NCBI RefSeq assembly: GCF_004366735.1
Contig: NZ_SOQX01000002.1
Span: 558,001 to 622,000, forward strand
Reading direction: 5' to 3'
Length of the DNA stretch: 64,000 nt
From: Thiohalophilus thiocyanatoxydans
GTDB lineage: Bacteria; Pseudomonadota; Gammaproteobacteria; UBA6429; Thiohalophilaceae
The position numbers and the translations under genes are program-made. The notes below the pieces were generated by a model. That model did no database searches. It was not told the origin of the DNA and saw nothing but the letters and a program-made list of their open reading frames with translations. Below are positions 55,646 to 63,485 of this stretch, in pieces (position 1 is the stretch's first letter; every line of letters begins with the position of its first letter).

Positions 55646-57352
55646 TCAGTTCTCGTCCTTGTCCTCACCGAAGTGGGCTATCCAGTTTTGGAGCTCCGGT
55701 TCCGGTAACGCCGGACTCCAGAGGAATCCCTGGCCAAGCTCGCAACCCAGTTCCGCTAAAACGCTGGCCTGCGCCTCGGTTTCCACGCCTTCCGCCGTCG
55801 TTTTCATCCCGAGAGCGTGGCCCACTTCGATCATGGCGCTTACCATCCGCCGGACGCGCTCGTCACCCACAATAGGTGAGACGAATGAGCGATCGATCTT
55901 GAGCTCCGTGGCGGGGATGTTCCGAAGGTAGGCAAAGGAGGCGTAACCGGTTCCAAAATCATCGATGCTGACGCCCACCCCGGAGTCGCGAAGCTGATGG
56001 AGCAGCCCCAGGGTCATGTCCGGCTCCCGCATGATACCGCCTTCGGTGACTTCCACCAGGAGGCTGGCGGGATCGGTCCCGGTAGTCCGCAGAAGATCGA
56101 GCAGATAGGTCACCATGGCCGAATCAGCCAGGTTGCGGGTGGCCAGGTTGAGGCTTACCGGCGTGGCCAGGCCGCTGCGGGCGAGTTCGACCGCCTGACG
56201 GATCACGAACCGACTAAAAGGCTCGATAAGACTGGTCTGCTCGAGCTTGGGCATGAACTGTCCGGGGGGAATCAATCCGTTCTCCGGGTGGCGCCAGCGG
56301 ATCAGGCCTTCCACCCCGCCAGGTTGCCGATCACTGAGGCGGACCTTGGGCTGAAAATGGAGCTCAAACTCCCCCGCCTCCAGGGCTTCCTCGGCCTGGG
56401 CGATCAATGTGACACTCTGGTGGTTGTCCGTTTCGAGCGAGGGCTCGTAGTTGACCCAGTCCCTGTCGAGTGTTTGAGCCCGATGCAGGGCCACCCGCGC
56501 ACGGCGGATTAGCTCTGTGGCTTGAACACCCGTATCCGGCCCCGCGTGGCCCACCCCGATGGCCGGTTCCAGCCGAACGGGGGCGTCATCCACCTCCAGC
56601 GAGGCTCTGGCCGCATCGTGGATTTGTCGGGCAAGCCGTCGGGTTGAGGTTCCCGGGTCCACAGGCAGGATCAGACCCAGCTCCGAGCTGGAAAAGCGAT
56701 AGAGCCCACCGAGTTCCGGCAAGGTCCGATTGATCTGATCGGCCCACTTCCGCATCACATGGTCGGCACCCTCAAGACCGAGGATATCCACGATTTCCGC
56801 CAGATCGGTGGCCCGTATCAGGGCCACCCCGGGGCTGGGAACATTGTCCGGCAATTGGGCCAGGCAAGCGTCAAGATCGTTCTGAAAGGCCGCCTGATTG
56901 GGAAGACCGGTTGCCGGGTCCTTTCGCATCATCGCCAACTGGGCAGCCTGACGCCGATACAACGTAGTGAACAGTACCCCGGTGACAGACCCGACAAGCA
57001 GGAAGGCTCCTGACCGGATTAGCCATTGCTCAATCGTCTGTGGAGTCGCGAGAACCACGTCAAAGGGCATCCAGGGACCGATCAGAAGAGGGGCCACCAC
57101 GCCTATCGCCACTCCACCCGTCACTCCGTAGAAAAAACCGGCAACCAGGATCGGAAACAGCAAGGCGTAGGTATAGGGTCCGCCAGCGCCACCGGTTGCA
57201 TAGACGAGGAACACACCCAGAACAAGGAAGATCAGGATCAGCCCCATACGAACCCAATGCCGGGGAAGCGGGGTTAAGAAATCCGATCCAACATCGGCCA
57301 CCAGGGCCTTTACCTGATTAGTCATTTTGTCCCACCAAAATTGATCAGCCAT
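55646..57352 (-). CDS. Membrane-bound EAL phosphodiesterase with degenerate GGDEF
   Basis: 568 residues from ATG 57352 (ATG 57325, after GGTGGGAC, is also possible). Three to four N-terminal helices (VRMGLILIFLVLGVFLVYA, LLFPILVAGFFYGVTGG) precede a GGDEF-like domain whose signature is lost (SSSELGL), so it cannot make c-di-GMP. The EAL domain is near-complete: EGLIRWRHPE (Gly for Ala), LNLA, VEVTEGGI, SIDDFGTGYASFAYL, KIDRSFV and AEGVETEAQ. It probably hydrolyses c-di-GMP, or senses signals through the dead GGDEF. It lies between two copies of the mfd 3' end and looks inserted. Confidence 0.9.
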   Translation of the reverse strand: MADQFWWDKMTNQVKALVADVGSDFLTPLPRHWVRMGLILIFLVLGVFLVYATGGAGGPYTYALLFPILVAGFFYGVTGGVAIGVVAPLLIGPWMPFDVVLATPQTIEQWLIRSGAFLLVGSVTGVLFTTLYRRQAAQLAMMRKDPATGLPNQAAFQNDLDACLAQLPDNVPSPGVALIRATDLAEIVDILGLEGADHVMRKWADQINRTLPELGGLYRFSSSELGLILPVDPGTSTRRLARQIHDAARASLEVDDAPVRLEPAIGVGHAGPDTGVQATELIRRARVALHRAQTLDRDWVNYEPSLETDNHQSVTLIAQAEEALEAGEFELHFQPKVRLSDRQPGGVEGLIRWRHPENGLIPPGQFMPKLEQTSLIEPFSRFVIRQAVELARSGLATPVSLNLATRNLADSAMVTYLLDLLRTTGTDPASLLVEVTEGGIMREPDMTLGLLHQLRDSGVGVSIDDFGTGYASFAYLRNIPATELKIDRSFVSPIVGDERVRRMVSAMIEVGHALGMKTTAEGVETEAQASVLAELGCELGQGFLWSPALPEPELQNWIAHFGEDKDEN

Positions 57353-57505
57353 CTTTTTGTCAGGAAACAATGATTGTCGGCCCAAGTAGATATGTTTTCG
57401 ATCTCTCGGTCAAGACTAAAAAAGGGAACTTTACGGATTATGTGGATCATCCAGCCAATCCAGAAATATCCTAACGGGTACAAATTCAATGTTGTCTAGA
57501 AAATA

Positions 57506-57595
57506 CGTATTAACAAGAAACTTCCTGATACCGGGGACCGGATCAAGGAACTCAACAACTTGCTGGCGACATTGGCAGAAAAAGAAGCAGCCTGA
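57506..57595 (+). pseudogene. Second copy of the mfd 3' end (remnant)
   Basis: It encodes RINKKLPDTGDRIKELNNLL and then the end of Mfd (TLAEKEAA, stop). Seven bases differ from 55429-55518; six are silent third- or first-position changes and one changes Glu to Lys. This is the signature of divergence under selection for protein function, not of random decay. There is no start or upstream domain, so it is not expressed as Mfd. Similarity fades just upstream, near 57497. Confidence 0.85.
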
Positions 57596-57610
57596 ATTTA
57601 ATATTTTTTC

Positions 57611-57650
57611 AACGCAGAGGCGCGAAGGCGCAGAGGACGCAAAGAAAAGA
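57611..57650. repeat. Family B repeat, half copy
   Basis: AACGCAGAGGCGCGAAGGCG and GCAGAGGACGCAAAG match the left arm of the element at 62085-62177; the right arm is missing. The region 57386-57505 upstream is AT-rich and I see no gene or promoter in it. Confidence 0.65.
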
Positions 57651-57688
57651 AATTACAGAAATAAATCTACCACCTTTTTCTTGTGCTG

Positions 57689-59398
57689 TTATAAGTTATT
57701 CCAACTTCTGATAACTCGGCATAGCTCTTCAAGCTTTTCTCCCAGATCGAGCACTCCAGCTATTGACTCTCGAGTCATATGTGGAGCTAATTTTTCAGCA
57801 AGGAGTGACTTTCTACTAGAATAATAATAACCTTGGCCATTCTCTACCCCATCAAGGTAATCAAAAAAATTAGCGTACTGATCTACTTGCTCAATATTCT
57901 GGCTATCGCGCCAAGTGGCAATAGACTCAGCTGGAATATAATTCTCTATCTCTTTTCCCTTTGTGACCCATGAATACCCTTCATTGTCACTAATTTCCTC
58001 AATAATGCGTCGTTTCGTAGAGTTTAGTCTCGCCTGTTGTGTACGCTTGTCACTATCGATTAAAATTGCACAATTTCTGTTCGCCCTCAATATTGAAATA
58101 CCTTCTTCGACCAGCTCTGGCTCCTCACTAGATAAATGAGCTAAAAGTCTTCCACCATAAAAAACACACTGATAATGGTTGCCTTCATTTAGTTGACCAT
58201 TAGACCAGAGATCAATCCATCGATTTAAGTAAATTCTATCTGAAGGGCCTTCTACCCAGATGATGCCATTAGATTGCAGCAAATCACTAGCACGAACATC
58301 TAAATCGTCTAATATCCCACGATTTTCGATATATGTCTTTACAGTTCGAGCAGCTGCCTTAGCACCATCGTGAGTTACATGCAGTAATTGCGCCTCCTGA
58401 TCTTTACTAAAGAGATCTATTTCAACGTTAGAATGAGTAGTAAGAAAGAATATACATCCGAATGTATCAGAAATATTGCGCAGGTATGAAAGAAGCCTTC
58501 TTTGTAGTGCAGGATGGAGATTGTTTTCTAATTCTTCGAACCCAAAAACGAAATCAGACAATGGTCTTTCAGCAACAACCGGGATAAGATGAATATAAAT
58601 AAGCACCAAGATAATTGTTTTAAGGCCACTACCTGATTGCGACAAAGGGACTCTACCTTTAGATTCTTCCTCGAGATATATTTCCCACAACCCAGAATCA
58701 AGTTGTTGACATACGATATCAATGAAGACAGCGTCTGTTAAAAATATCTTATTCAGTTCATCAAGTAGATTTCGCTCAACCAACTCGCTTTGTAAGTTAG
58801 CCTTATTAATAAAATTTTGAATTATATTAGTAGCACCCCTGCCATCGCCATATATATCCAGATTAGAATTATCACTTTCTGGCGCAATATTTCTTTCAGC
58901 ATAAATACGGCGGAATAGTTTTTGGGATAGTGGATTTTTCTTTTTGTCAGCTATTTTCTGCAAAAAGTTATGCCCATTCTCAATTTGATCTAGAGGTCTT
59001 GAACCATCTAAACAATTTCCGATTGATACAAACTTTTGCCCTTGCGCAGCCCCTAAACTCCACGTTAACACCGCACCAATGAATCTTTTCCCAAATTGCC
59101 AATGATTTCCGGTTAATAACCCGCCACTTGTGTTTTCACGAAAAACCCCTCTTAGTTCTTGCTCGACCAATTTGGCTTCAGCAATTATTTCTGGATTATT
59201 TCGGCCATGCCAATTCCCCTCAGGAATATCAACCTTTCCTTTTATTGCATAGTCGATTAAGTCAATAAGAGTTGATTTTCCTGAGTTGTTCCGGCCTATT
59301 ATTAAATTAATTGACTTTATCTGATCAAAGCCCTGTTCTTGTTCGCCAAAACATTTTAGATTCTTGGCCTTAACTGAAAAATTAAGTAATTCTTCCAT
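57689..59398 (-). CDS. OLD-family ATP-dependent nuclease (class 1)
   Basis: 569 residues from ATG 59398 (a TTG four codons earlier is also in frame). N-terminal ABC-like ATPase: Walker A GRNNSGKSTLIDL at about 33-45, signature SQSGSGLKT, Walker B FGFEELENNLHP, and H-loop TTHSNVEIDL. A C-terminal Toprim domain follows: the Glu in WVEGPSDRIYLNRW and the DXD in ILIDSDK, both metal ligands. This is an OLD nuclease; relatives (Old of phage P2, GajA of Gabija) act in antiphage defence. No UvrD-like GajB gene is next to it, so it is class 1 or an orphan. It is markedly AT-richer than its neighbours, which suggests transfer. Confidence 0.9.
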   Translation of the reverse strand: MEELLNFSVKAKNLKCFGEQEQGFDQIKSINLIIGRNNSGKSTLIDLIDYAIKGKVDIPEGNWHGRNNPEIIAEAKLVEQELRGVFRENTSGGLLTGNHWQFGKRFIGAVLTWSLGAAQGQKFVSIGNCLDGSRPLDQIENGHNFLQKIADKKKNPLSQKLFRRIYAERNIAPESDNSNLDIYGDGRGATNIIQNFINKANLQSELVERNLLDELNKIFLTDAVFIDIVCQQLDSGLWEIYLEEESKGRVPLSQSGSGLKTIILVLIYIHLIPVVAERPLSDFVFGFEELENNLHPALQRRLLSYLRNISDTFGCIFFLTTHSNVEIDLFSKDQEAQLLHVTHDGAKAAARTVKTYIENRGILDDLDVRASDLLQSNGIIWVEGPSDRIYLNRWIDLWSNGQLNEGNHYQCVFYGGRLLAHLSSEEPELVEEGISILRANRNCAILIDSDKRTQQARLNSTKRRIIEEISDNEGYSWVTKGKEIENYIPAESIATWRDSQNIEQVDQYANFFDYLDGVENGQGYYYSSRKSLLAEKLAPHMTRESIAGVLDLGEKLEELCRVIRSWNNL

Positions 59399-60124
59399 AA
59401 CTATTTGCAACAGCTTTATAAATTAATGAATTATTGCGCCAGTATATCTATAAGCAATTCATATATAGTTCTTCAATCTTAGCAAGCATTTCCCCGTTTT
59501 TCTAAATTCCGGGGACAATACAGCTATTTACCTACTAAACCACATTGGAGTATAAATTAGTATACTACCCCTGAGCCCCTTCCCAAAAAATTGCGATCAG
59601 GATCAATAAGTTATGACTTTGTTGACCTTGCGGCATATCTTTAAGATCCAGCTCAGCTATGAATAAAGACACAATACGCGATAACCCCTAATCCTGGCTA
59701 GTGGGCTCTTAATTCCCGTCTGACGCCGCCGAGCATCGCAGTGGAGGGAGGAATCGCCCGAAGGGTGCGCGCATGGACGCGCGCACTCGCCAGTCGGCAC
59801 ACGGAGGTGCCGTCTGGCGAGCCCGACTGGAGCGAGAAGCGCAGGGAACCGGTTCAGCCATTGGAAATGGCTGGACCGGCGGCGTCTTTCGGGAGCGGTT
59901 TTTGGTGACTTTTTGCCGCTTCAAAAAGTTACTCGCCGCGCGGGCGCGAGAGCCCGCTTTCAAAATCACAGCTCGCCCGCAGGGCGATCCTTTTGATAGC
60001 ACGGTGGCCCTAACGCAAGTCGCCGATGAAATCGCCTCCCACAAAGCAAAATGGACACCGGCTTGTGCCGACATGACGACAGATCACCCCTCCCTACCCC
60101 TCCCCTTGAAGGGGAGGGAAAGTA
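59399..60124. other. Gene-free stretch with mosaic repeats
   Basis: Two inverted RAYT-style motifs lie at 59504-59535 and 59546-59575. From about 59715 the DNA turns GC-rich, with palindromes such as GGAGGTGCCGTCTGGCGAGC and a GGTTTTTGGTGACTTTTTGC block seen widely in bacterial intergenic DNA. Near 60045 it resembles a KWTPACADMT-encoding family of repeats, also non-coding elsewhere. The 14-base AATCGCCTCCCACA at 60030-60043 repeats at 55588-55601. The open frames on both strands look like spurious translations of these repeats. Confidence 0.6.
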
Positions 60125-60508
60125 TTAGAGAGTGACCAGCCACCCGAGCGGATGATGATACAACGCCACACTCACCATATACACAAACACCAGAATCGCC
60201 ACCAGCCAGTACGCCAGTCGCTCGCGCCGGCTTCTGGCAAAGCGGAACACCATCAACCCCAGCCCGATATACACCAGCAAGGCGATCAACTTGGCAGTCA
60301 GCCAGCCGTGCACCAGCGGATACTGCTGGATCAGCACGGCCATCCAGATACCGCTGACCAGCAACACGGTATCGTTAACATGCGGAACGATCTTCACCCA
60401 CTTCTGGCGCATGAAGCCCGCGTTCATGAACAGCCCCAATCCGCGGATCACAAACAGACTGATCGTGATAACCACCGTACTGACATGAATAATTTTCAAC
60501 CAACCCAT
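60125..60508 (-). CDS. SirB2-family membrane protein
   Basis: 127 residues with four helices: IIHVSTVVITISLFVIRGLGL, VNDTVLLVSGIWMAVLI, AKLIALLVYIGLGLMVFRFA and YWLVAILVFVYMVSVALYHH. The KIIHVSTVVITI and HVNDT motifs are conserved in SirB2. Function unknown; the E. coli relative is next to prmC/hemK. It is monocistronic here and lies next to the repeat-rich edge of the accessory block. Confidence 0.88.
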   Translation of the reverse strand: MGWLKIIHVSTVVITISLFVIRGLGLFMNAGFMRQKWVKIVPHVNDTVLLVSGIWMAVLIQQYPLVHGWLTAKLIALLVYIGLGLMVFRFARSRRERLAYWLVAILVFVYMVSVALYHHPLGWLVTL

Positions 60509-60667
60509 CTATCCAATCCTGTCTGACTTTTTCTGTATTTTTATCCGGTTTTATTTATTCTTGCCAAAATAATTTTCTCTCTGTCATGTGCGTCATAGCA
60601 TCACGCACGATGGAACACCACTGTACCGCACCCTGTCCCGAATCAAATCGCAGTGTAGCCGCTCCGG

Positions 60668-60700
60668 CAACTGCCGACTGCTAACTGCCCTCTGCCAACT
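60668..60700. repeat. Degenerate heptamer array
   Basis: Four to five 7-bp units of the NNACTGC type (CAACTGC, CGACTGC, TAACTGC, CCTCTGC, CAACT) lie between the SirB2 gene and the deformylase stop codon. Confidence 0.65.
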
Positions 60701-60710
60701 ATCTTTGGAT

Positions 60711-61259
60711 TTATTCCCGGGACGCTGGCCCACTACCAGGCACGCCGTATTGAACCAGTTCCTCCTCGAAGCCGAAATAGCGCATATCCTCCATCCGCTG
60801 CGGATAGAGGATGCCGTCGAGGTGGTCCACTTCGTGCTGCACGACCCGGGCGTGAAAGCCGCTGACTTCGCGTTCGATGGGCGTCCCGGCCGGATCGAGG
60901 CCACTGTAGCGGATCCGGGTATAGCGCGGGACCAGGCCCCGCATGCCCGGCACGCTCAGGCACCCTTCCCAGCCCACTTCGCGCTCCTCATCCATCCGGG
61001 TGATGACCGGGTTAATGAGGATAGTCCGCGGCACGCTCTCAACCTCGGGATAGCGAGGGTTGGCGGCCACCTCGAAGATCACCACCCGCTGCGACACGCC
61101 AATCTGGGGCGCGGCCAGGCCGGCGCCGTCCAGGGCCTGCATGGTATCGAGCATGTCCGCGACCAGGTCGTCGAGCTCCGGCGTATTGAATTCGCTCACC
61201 GGCCCGGCAACCTGTTGCAACAGCGGATGCCCCATTTTTAGCACTTCTTTGACGGCCAT
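60711..61259 (-). CDS. def: Peptide deformylase
   Basis: 182 residues with the three class I motifs: [18 protein letters not shown] (metal Cys) and [11 protein letters not shown] (two metal His and catalytic Glu). It removes the N-formyl group from nascent proteins using Fe2+. It is a stand-alone def without fmt/rsmB, so it could be a second paralogue, with the main def-fmt operon elsewhere. Confidence 0.95.
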   Translation of the reverse strand: MAVKEVLKMGHPLLQQVAGPVSEFNTPELDDLVADMLDTMQALDGAGLAAPQIGVSQRVVIFEVAANPRYPEVESVPRTILINPVITRMDEEREVGWEGCLSVPGMRGLVPRYTRIRYSGLDPAGTPIEREVSGFHARVVQHEVDHLDGILYPQRMEDMRYFGFEEELVQYGVPGSGPASRE

Positions 61260-61332
61260 AACACCTCTCGCTGGTCAAGTCGGGGTATAATTGGTTACAT
61301 TACACTCCTGATAGTTAGCAAGGAATATAGCA

Positions 61333-62031
61333 TTGAAAAAATATCTGTGCCTGGCGATTCTCGCTCTGCTGCCACTGGGCGCGATTGGCGCCGACGAGGA
61401 GGAAGTGCGTTATTACGATGTCGAACTGATCATCTTCGAGCACCTTGGTCAGCGCGGCAGAGAAAGTGAAATCTGGCCAAGCTCGGTGGAACAGGGTCTG
61501 CCCGAGTCCGAGGTCATGCTCGAACTCGACCGCCCCTTTCCGGGCCCGATCCCGGATAACTACGATCCGTCACTGACCTTCAAAAGCCTGCCCACGAGCG
61601 AGTATCGCCTGAACGATGCGGCTAAAAAAATCGAGGAGTCATCGACTCGCCGGGTGCTGATGCATACCGCATGGCGCCAGCCCGGTATGAGCGACAAAGA
61701 GGCGCTCAATGTCCACCTGAGCCGGACAATTCCCGCATCAGCCGAGGATGCAGAGGAAACAGAGACGGCCCTCCAGGGCAAACGTGGCGAACTGGAAGCG
61801 TATATCCGCGTGATCCTGTCACGTTACCTGCATGTCGATGCCGATATCATGTTACGGACCCGGCCGGAAACAAACCGCTTTGAGTTCTTCATTGAAGAAG
61901 CCGACGAGCCGGTTGTGTACCAGCTCAAACAACTGCGCCGTCGTATACGCAGTACCGAACTGCACTACCTCGACCATCCCGTGCTCGGGATGCTGATCAC
62001 CATGCATCCGGTCGAAACCGACAAACTCTAA
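61333..62031 (+). CDS. csiV: CsiV-family periplasmic peptidoglycan-binding protein
   Basis: 232 residues from a TTG at 61333 with AAGGAA about 8 bp upstream; no ATG fits. A signal peptide (YLCLAILALLPLGAIGA) precedes the mature YYDVELIIFEHLGQRGRESE. The end RRRIRSTELHYLDHPVLGML is diagnostic of CsiV, which in E. coli-type bacteria activates the lytic enzyme/LpoA system and in Vibrio the PBP1a activator. CsiV normally follows mfd, which argues that the intervening 55.5-61.3 kb was inserted or reordered. Confidence 0.85.
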   Translation: MKKYLCLAILALLPLGAIGADEEEVRYYDVELIIFEHLGQRGRESEIWPSSVEQGLPESEVMLELDRPFPGPIPDNYDPSLTFKSLPTSEYRLNDAAKKIEESSTRRVLMHTAWRQPGMSDKEALNVHLSRTIPASAEDAEETETALQGKRGELEAYIRVILSRYLHVDADIMLRTRPETNRFEFFIEEADEPVVYQLKQLRRRIRSTELHYLDHPVLGMLITMHPVETDKL

Positions 62032-62084
62032 CCATCAATAGCTAGTTCGACGGAGTAACATTCTCTTATGTATTCTCCGCAAAT

Positions 62085-62177
62085 AACGCGGAGCTCGCAA
62101 AGGCGCAGAGGACGCAAAGAAAAATAGTTAACAAATAAAACTTTGCGTTCTTTGCGCCTTCGCGTCCTTTGCGTTAC
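62085..62177. repeat. Family B hairpin repeat (complete copy)
   Basis: Arms TAACGCGGAGCTCGCAAAGG and CGCGTCCTTTGCGTTA flank a middle with CAGAGGACGCAAAG and TTTGCGTTC. It lies just past the csiV stop codon and near the stop of the opposing phosphorylase gene. Confidence 0.8.
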
Positions 62178-62195
62178 TTCCAGAGTCCTAGCTAT

Positions 62196-62936
62196 TTATA
62201 ACAATGGGATCACGTGTTCCAGCAGGGTGCGGACGTTTTTCATGCCTTCGGCCAGGTGTTGTTCGATCTCTTCCATGGTGATCTCCCCCTCATGCCGGCC
62301 GGCGGCAGTGTTGGCAACCACCCCGACTGACGCATAACAGACTTCCAGTTCCCTTGCGAGTACCGCTTCGGGCATGCCGGTCATGCCGACGGTGTTGCAG
62401 CCGTCAGCTTCGAGCTTGTTGATCTCCGCTGCGGTTTCCAGTCGCGGCCCCTGGGTAGCGCCATAGGTGCCCTGCTTGATTACGTCGACACCGGCCTGGC
62501 TGGCCGCCTGTAACAGGGACTGGCGCAAGGTTTCGCAATAGGGCCAGGTAAAGTCGACGTGGACGACCGGGTTGTCCCCTTCTTCGAAAAATGTGTTATT
62601 GCGCCCCCAGGTATAGTCGATGATCTGATCGGGTATTACCAGACAGCCGGGCTGATACTCAGGTTGAATCCCGCCGACGGCGTTGATTGCGATGATCATC
62701 TCGGCGCCCGCCTCCTTGAGAGCCCAGAGGTTGGCGCGGTAATTAATACGATGCGGCGTGATCGTATGCCCCGAGCCGTGACGCGGTAAAAACAGTACAT
62801 CGTTATTACCCAGCGTCCCCCGCACCAGGGTACTGGAGGGTTCGCCATACGGCGTATGCATGATCTCACGACCGGAGATTTCCAGGTTTTGCAGACTGGT
62901 CAGTCCGGTACCGCCGATTATTGCGACTTTTGACAT
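62196..62936 (-). CDS. S-methyl-5'-thioinosine phosphorylase
   Basis: 246 residues of the MTAP/PNP phosphorylase family: GGTGLTSL at the start, PRHGSGHTITPHRINYRAN phosphate loop, NAVGGIQPEY, and GMTGMPEAVLARELE. In Pseudomonas the same gene position (near mfd/csiV) encodes the thioinosine-specific enzyme of methylthioadenosine salvage, in place of MTA phosphorylase. It ends 1 bp before the hypoxanthine phosphoribosyltransferase gene, which would take up the hypoxanthine produced. Confidence 0.88.
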   Translation of the reverse strand: MSKVAIIGGTGLTSLQNLEISGREIMHTPYGEPSSTLVRGTLGNNDVLFLPRHGSGHTITPHRINYRANLWALKEAGAEMIIAINAVGGIQPEYQPGCLVIPDQIIDYTWGRNNTFFEEGDNPVVHVDFTWPYCETLRQSLLQAASQAGVDVIKQGTYGATQGPRLETAAEINKLEADGCNTVGMTGMPEAVLARELEVCYASVGVVANTAAGRHEGEITMEEIEQHLAEGMKNVRTLLEHVIPLL

Positions 62937-62937
62937 G

Positions 62938-63483
62938 TTATAACCCTTTTACTGCGTAGATTCCTGGTGCATTGCGCAAATAGCCTTTGTAATCCATTCC
63001 ATAACCAAACAGATAGCGATCGTCGGTTCGCAGACCGACAAAGTCCGCCTGCAAGCCATTTTTACGATCATGCTGTTTTTCGACCAGCACGGCACTGTAG
63101 ACCTCGCTGGCACCCTCGGCACGGCAATGCGCCATGATCGCATCCAGGGTGATCCCCTCGTCGAGAATATCATCGATAATCAGAATATTGCGCCCCGCCA
63201 GCGGGTGACTGGGCCGCACCTGCCAGTTGAGTTCGCCACCGCTGGTCTCGCCGGCGTAGCGGGTGGCATGAATGTAATCGATCTGCATGGGAAAGTTCAG
63301 CCGGGTCAGTAAATGGCCGGCCGGGATAATCGCCCCGGTCAGGACACATAAAACCAGCGGATCGCTGTTTTTAAGCACCTGGGTCATGGCTGCGGCCATC
63401 TTGTCCAGCGCCGCTTCGACCTGTTGCTGATCGTAGAGGCAATCCGCCTCGGACAGTGTCTGGTTCACAGTTTCAATATTCAT
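62938..63483 (-). CDS. hpt: Hypoxanthine-guanine phosphoribosyltransferase
   Basis: 181 residues of type I PRTase fold: the PRPP loop ILIIDDILDEGITLDAI, a substrate region FGYGMDYKGYLRN, and PAGHLLTRL. It salvages hypoxanthine and guanine to IMP and GMP. It is directly followed by the thioinosine phosphorylase gene, so hypoxanthine from methylthioinosine is recycled. It is preceded by an MscS gene 2 bp away. Confidence 0.9.
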   Translation of the reverse strand: MNIETVNQTLSEADCLYDQQQVEAALDKMAAAMTQVLKNSDPLVLCVLTGAIIPAGHLLTRLNFPMQIDYIHATRYAGETSGGELNWQVRPSHPLAGRNILIIDDILDEGITLDAIMAHCRAEGASEVYSAVLVEKQHDRKNGLQADFVGLRTDDRYLFGYGMDYKGYLRNAPGIYAVKGL

Positions 63484-63485
63484 GA

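Noticed and set aside
57489..57824. A 111-residue open frame across the mfd remnant
   Set aside because: It is in a different frame from the Mfd-like sequence and reads through a family B repeat.
55646..59398. A prophage or integrative element with its own integrase
   Set aside because: Only an EAL gene and an OLD nuclease are present; no integrase, transposase or structural genes were found.
59709..60135. Proteins of about 120 residues on both strands
   Set aside because: They translate palindromic and repeat DNA, and no homologous fold or ribosome-binding site supports them.
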